9,029 nt of DNA from Wolbachia endosymbiont of Cylisticus convexus (GTDB taxonomy: Bacteria; Pseudomonadota; Alphaproteobacteria; Rickettsiales; Anaplasmataceae), in contig NZ_QPIP01000074.1 in the NCBI RefSeq assembly GCF_003344345.1, positions 1 to 9,029 on the forward strand. Reading direction: 5' to 3'. The notes beneath the pieces were generated by a model that saw only the letters and a list, made by a program, of their open reading frames with translations, was not told where the DNA came from and did no database searches. Positions within the stretch are counted from its first letter, which is position 1. Every line of letters starts with the position of its first letter. Both the position numbers and the translations under genes were made by a program. This document shows, in pieces, positions 5,961-9,029 of the stretch.

Positions 5961-6944
5961 TTACTTTAGTTTTTCGATCTCATCAATTGCAAGATCGGTG
6001 GATTCAGCTATTAAGTCAATAGATACGCCAGCTTTAAGTAGGTTTTTTGCTACCTCAATCTTTCCTTCAATCTTTCCTTCAATTCTACTTTGCATGATGC
6101 AAGAGAAATTATCATCTTCGCGTTTCTTATCTTGTTCATATATAGCTCGTTCTTCACTAGTCCAGCTATATTGGTTTAACTCATTATAAGCCCTGCCAAT
6201 AATTTCATCACTTCCTATTATCTTCTTTAGATCCTCCTCACTAGTCTTGTTTGCGTATTTGAAAAAATAACACCACTTTTCGACTATATTTTCTAATTGA
6301 TCTTCTTGTGTTTTTGGGAATTTCGGTAATTCTATGAAAGTAAAACTAAAGTCCTTCAGGTCATGTTCAAATGTTTTTCTATCAAGAGTAACGTGATCGG
6401 ATTTGTACTCTGGTTTATTAGGAAATAGGATAAAATCAGTGATAGCAATAAAGACAACTTCCTTCAGATCTTGATATTGACCACCTACGTCAGCTTGACT
6501 GGAATAAGCTTTGGCGGCATAGTATTGTGCACGTTTTTCGAAGCCAGTAGTTCTAGCGACTTGCATCTCAACAATTGTTTGAACACCTTTAGAATCTCTA
6601 CAAAGTACATCAACAATACTTTCCTTTTTAGCAGCAATATCAGGATTTTGAATGGGATTTAGAAACTGCACATCCTTTATCTTAGCTTCACCAGTAAGGC
6701 CTAGAATGTCATTGAGAAAGTGAATAAGAATATCTTTATTTTTTTCAGTACCAAAAATACGCTTGAACGAGTAAGAGTTTAGTGGACTGAGATATTTTCC
6801 ACTAAACTCTCCTCTAGGAACCGTACTTGAAAGTTTCCCTTCATACGGCTCGAGCCATCTTAAGTCCTTTTCTCGAGAACCGGCAACAGCTTCCTTCAAA
6901 TATTCTGGCATTTCAAATTCCTTACTAGGATTAACATTAATCAT
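5961..6944 (-). CDS. Rpn-family PD-(D/E)XK nuclease (putative transposase, PDDEXK_2), chimeric N-terminus
   Basis: This family contains Mg2+-dependent nucleases related to RpnA, linked to recA-independent recombination, and is very common in Rickettsiales. The body is typical: KYLSPLNSYSFKRIFGTEKN (about residue 50 onward), KDILIHFLNDILG, then the catalytic core SIVDVLCRDSKGVQTIVEMQ with D112, E126 and Q128. Next come FEKRAQYYAAKAYS, the KEVVFIAITDFILFPNK strand and ELPKFPKTQEDQLENIVEKW. A GKIEGKIE linker leads into a C-terminal helical tail, AGVSIDLIAESTDLAIDEIEKLK. The ATG at 6944 is probably not the native start: roughly the first 50 residues (including RWLEPYEGKLSSTVPRG) are translated group II intron sequence, including domain V. 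No in-frame ATG exists between the intron and the core, so the real 5' exon probably lies beyond 9029. The ATG overlaps the maturase stop as ATGA. Confidence 0.85.
   Translation of the reverse strand: MINVNPSKEFEMPEYLKEAVAGSREKDLRWLEPYEGKLSSTVPRGEFSGKYLSPLNSYSFKRIFGTEKNKDILIHFLNDILGLTGEAKIKDVQFLNPIQNPDIAAKKESIVDVLCRDSKGVQTIVEMQVARTTGFEKRAQYYAAKAYSSQADVGGQYQDLKEVVFIAITDFILFPNKPEYKSDHVTLDRKTFEHDLKDFSFTFIELPKFPKTQEDQLENIVEKWCYFFKYANKTSEEDLKKIIGSDEIIGRAYNELNQYSWTSEERAIYEQDKKREDDNFSCIMQSRIEGKIEGKIEVAKNLLKAGVSIDLIAESTDLAIDEIEKLK
6061..6084 (-). repeat. 12-bp tandem repeat encoding the GKIE linker
   Basis: tttccttcaatc (6061-6072) is followed directly by tttccttcaatt (6073-6084), and a weaker copy flanks it. 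On the coding strand these give the peptide EGKIEGKIE inside the Rpn protein. The unit is a multiple of three, so copy-number change keeps the frame and lengthens or shortens the linker before the C-terminal tail. Confidence 0.75.
6771..6813 (-). ncRNA. Putative group II intron domain VI hairpin
   Basis: Four to five bases after domain V, 6798-6810 and 6774-6786 form a perfect 13-bp stem (AGAGTTTAGTGGA with TCCACTAAACTCT) around an 11-nt loop, followed by TAC. Position and size suit domain VI. However, the usual bulged branch-point A is not obvious in the fully paired form, and the 3' strand doubles as codons for SPLNS of the Rpn frame. Branching may need an alternative pairing, or may be lost. 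Confidence 0.55.
6818..6851 (-). ncRNA. Group II intron domain V (catalytic hairpin)
   Basis: Minus-strand sequence GAGCCGTATGAAGGGAAACT followed by TTCAAGTACGGTTC is a 34-nt hairpin. It has the AGC catalytic triad near the 5' side, a two-nucleotide bulge region, a GAAA tetraloop and the closing GTACGGTTC strand. This is the most conserved part of group II ribozymes and fixes the identity and orientation of the intron. Confidence 0.93.
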
Positions 6945-8424
6945 ATCTTATCATCCTCATAAAGAGAAGGATTATTTGATCTACGTTTTTCAAAGTAGGC
7001 ATACCATTCTTTATCGTAGGGATTTGCCTCAGCTTGAATTTTCTTGTGGCGACGAATTGGTACGCTTGTTGCTTGAAAGAGTTCCTTCCACTCAACTGTA
7101 CCTTTATTCTTAGTCAGCGCTGCAAAGCACCATCTTCTGGCTTCTTTTGTTTTAAAGTATTTCTCCTTAATCCAGCGTAAGCCTTTATTAGGGTGTCTGC
7201 GTTTTGACCATTGCCATAAGGCTTTAAAAATCTCAGAATCCACTTTCTCATAAGCTTTTCTTGCGCATATTCCCCTGTGGTAATAGACCCACCCTCGAAT
7301 TTGAGGTGTGAGCAGTTCTATTACTTTTTCTTGGGTTGCTGCGCAGTTCTTACGAATCAAGCACCGGATGCGCTTCAGAAGTCGGTTTGTACTTTCTGCT
7401 GAAGGTTTGATGATTATCTTCCTTTCGTACTTACGTACTGTCTGACCTAGAAAATCAAATCCCTGTTCTACGTGTGTGATCTTGGTTTTTCCTGTGGATA
7501 GAGTTAACCCTCTGTCGCTGAGGAAATCCTCTACTAGCCTTTTAACTTTAGTCTCAAGAATTTCTTTTGATTTTCCAGTGTTACTATGAAGTCATCCGCG
7601 TAGCGAATCACGTGCACACCATATTTCTTGCGTTTTCTTGTTCCCTTCTTCCCGAAATGTTTACTGATAACATTTTCGAAACCATCAAGGGTCAAGTTAG
7701 CAAGTACAGGGGAGATAATTCCTCCTTGTGGAGTCCCTGCTATTGTGAAGCGGAACATTTGTTTTTCTATGAACCCAGATTTTAACCATTTGCTGAGAAT
7801 ATTCTTTTCTATTGGAATTGAGCTTTCTAACCAGCAATGGTCTATTTCATCAAAACACTTCTTAATATCCGCCTCTAGGATCCATTGCGATCTGTCGCGT
7901 CCCGCCAAAGTTTTGTGGATCTGGCTTATCGCATCAGCAGCTGAGCGATGTTTCCTAAATCCGTATGAGTGTCTATCTCCTATTGTTTCTGCAACAGGAT
8001 CAAGTCCCATAAGATATAAGGCCTGCATCGCTCGATCTTTCATAGTGGGAATACTAAGAGGTCGCTTGCTGCCTGTAGGTTTGGGGATATAGACTCGTCT
8101 CAAAGGTTGAGAGCGATATCCTCGTTGCCTCAGGTTTGCAATTCCTTGAGATTTTGCTGAAGGGCTCTGCCACAACTGGTTGTCAACACCAGCTGTACAT
8201 TTTCCTTTATTTGAAGTTACGCGTTTTACTGCCAACGCTTTAGCACTAAAACTACGTGTGAGGAGGCGTTGTAAAGTTTTCACTTTATTCCATCTCCTAG
8301 CTTTTGTTGCCTGAACAATACGAGCTTGTAGCCTTCTGGTATTTTTTTTACACTGAAACCAGTTAATTTGATTCCAGTGTTCTGCTGTACCGAAAGGTGC
8401 ACTTACAATTTTACCTGTAACCAT
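6941..8424 (-). pseudogene. ltrA: Group II intron reverse transcriptase/maturase (LtrA-like), frameshifted
   Basis: This protein would help splice the intron and copy it into DNA at new sites. From the ATG at 8422-8424 (with GAGGA 6 nt upstream) the order is: an RVT_N-type start with WNQINW; IPKPTGSKRPLSIPTMKDRA (113-132); the first catalytic Asp in LEADIKKCFDEIDH (about 186); TPQGGIISPVLANL (231-244); and the active-site YADD (275-278). The frame is lost just after, at IVT. In the other frame the protein continues GKSKEILETKVKRLVEDFLS, GFDFLGQTVRK, then the maturase (GIIM) domain with TPQIRGWVYYHRGICARKAY, and ends ANPYDKEWYAYFEKR before the TGA at 6941. The restored length is about 494 residues. 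No HNH endonuclease motif follows; relatives with ANPYDPEW often carry one there, so it may be absent or lost. The shift (2-base gain at about 7579-7582) separates the RT core from the maturase domain. Confidence 0.9.
7579..7582 (-). other. Dinucleotide duplication causing the maturase frameshift
   Basis: The coding strand reads gta-acac-tgg after YADDF. Removing one 'ac' gives gta-act-gga, that is VTGKSKE, the residues expected after YADD in LtrA-like enzymes. The present sequence gives VTLENQK and then a stop at 7534. A 2-bp slippage gain is the simplest explanation. Confidence 0.75.
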
Positions 8425-9029
8425 CTGCTTTCCTCACTTAAAAGGTTTTACAAACAATCTTGTTCAAGATGACCGTAGTGGACGTCAGTTCTCTTTCGAG
8501 CCAGATAACGTTTAAACCTGTATCTCATCCATTACAGATGAGCATTCACTTTTTCCACACTCCCAATCCCACATATCCATCAGTCTTTCTCATGATCAAC
8601 CTTACTGAGTAAAGAAATTACCCAGAGATATATGGGGTTTCCGTGTTCCACCTATCAAACAACGAGCGGGTTAGGATTGATCTATACACCGGTGGTGTTT
8701 ATGTTTGCGTATCAGATGCGTTCACGCTGATAACCTACCACATACCTTTTGGTCCAAGCCTGTCAGTGTCTTTGGCTTGTTCGATTTAACGATGCTTACG
8801 ATCATTCACTTCTGTTATCCATACCGTTCACCCTAGCCCCCGTGCCAACTTGACACTTATAGCATCGTTCCTTCTTCACAGACCGAACTTCTCCTTTTCG
8901 GGCGGGTTCATTGTCCTAAACGCTTTGCATAAGACATTACTGTACTTATACAGTTTAGTAGGGTACGAGTGGCAAAACACTCGGTTTAGTCAGTGCTAAA
9001 CAGTTTAATAGACGACTTTCACGTCACAC
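8425..9029 (-). ncRNA. Group II intron ribozyme domains I-III (non-coding 5' part)
   Basis: These 605 bases carry no supported protein gene. They lie between the GTGTG 5' end and the maturase start, where domains I to III of the ribozyme sit, and are rich in short complementary segments, as expected for folded RNA. I did not assign EBS1, EBS2 or the alpha/beta contacts because the 5' exon is outside the window and folding was not computed. Confidence 0.75.
8431..8435 (-). promoter_or_regulatory. Ribosome binding site GAGGA of the maturase
   Basis: tcctc on the plus strand reads GAGGA on the minus strand, 6 nt before the ATG at 8422-8424. It supports that start for the intron-encoded protein. 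Confidence 0.65.

Larger units (their letters stand above)
6771..9029 (-). mobile_element. Group II intron with reverse transcriptase/maturase
   Basis: On the minus strand the window begins GTGTGACGTGAAAGTC (9029 downward), the GUGYG-type 5' end of group II introns. It ends after a textbook 34-nt domain V (6818-6851) and a domain VI-like hairpin finishing ...CTCTTAC at 6771. The length is about 2.26 kb. The maturase gene occupies the domain IV position. Group II introns are abundant in Wolbachia. The maturase sequence style (WNQINW, YADDFIVT, ANPYDKEW) fits the chloroplast-like lineage. The ribozyme parts look whole by eye, so splicing helped by a maturase made elsewhere is conceivable even though this copy's maturase is broken. 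The 3' border is uncertain because the hairpin overlaps sequence that resembles Rpn coding DNA. Confidence 0.85.

Noticed and set aside
5961..6944. Rpn gene plus reverse transcriptase as a new defence system
   Set aside because: Their adjacency is explained by intron insertion at the Rpn 5' end, and both are common mobile or repeated families in Wolbachia.
7628..8092. 154-residue plus-strand open frame
   Set aside because: It is antisense to the reverse transcriptase core, whose motifs are clear on the minus strand.
6765..9029. Retron or DGR in place of a group II intron
   Set aside because: Domain V, the GTGTG 5' end and the maturase (GIIM) domain identify a group II intron; no template repeat or msr/msd structure was seen.

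Overview
The window looks like Wolbachia or a close Rickettsiales endosymbiont. The evidence is an AT-rich sequence, small housekeeping genes without a large operon, short dispersed palindromes of the 'ATTCCAGACTGGAATGACA' kind, an Rpn/PD-(D/E)XK family gene of the type common in Rickettsiales, a group II intron, an IS, and several recently broken genes. The genus is inferred from protein style and repeats; no database was searched.

Layout, left to right. (1) 1-1077: a full-length IS5-family (IS903-like) insertion sequence with matching terminal inverted repeats; its DDE transposase is split by a frameshift. (2) 1078-1486: non-coding DNA full of short direct and inverted repeats. (3) 1487-2551 (-): purK, complete. 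(4) 2658-3062 (+): apaG, divergent from purK, with a good sigma70-type promoter. (5) 3059-4665 (-): an FbpB/AfuB-type ferric iron ABC permease, convergent with apaG, whose stop overlaps it by 4 bp. It is split by a one-base change in a homopolymer. (6) 4796-5626 (+): trhO (YceA/UPF0176), complete, with its own promoter. (7) 5627-5872 (-): remains of a small glycine-rich membrane protein gene with at least two frameshifts. (8) 5961 to about 6770 (-): an Rpn-family PD-(D/E)XK nuclease gene. (9) About 6771-9029 (-): a group II intron that starts exactly at the right window edge (GTGTG) and ends at domains V and VI just inside the apparent 5' end of the Rpn reading frame. Its reverse transcriptase/maturase is frameshifted right after the YADD catalytic motif.

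The genes do not form one pathway: purine synthesis (purK), tRNA wobble-uridine modification (trhO), iron uptake (fbpB-like) and ApaG are independent housekeeping functions, flanked by mobile DNA. Four of eight protein-coding loci carry frameshifts, while purK, apaG and trhO are clean. This fits ongoing erosion of mobile and dispensable genes in an endosymbiont, although assembly error must be excluded for the homopolymer case.

The most interesting point is the intron/Rpn junction. The long Rpn reading frame starts inside the intron and reads through domain V, so about its first 50 residues are translated ribozyme. The predicted domain VI hairpin overlaps sequence that also looks like genuine Rpn N-terminal coding sequence. 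I see no clear evidence of an undescribed multi-gene system.
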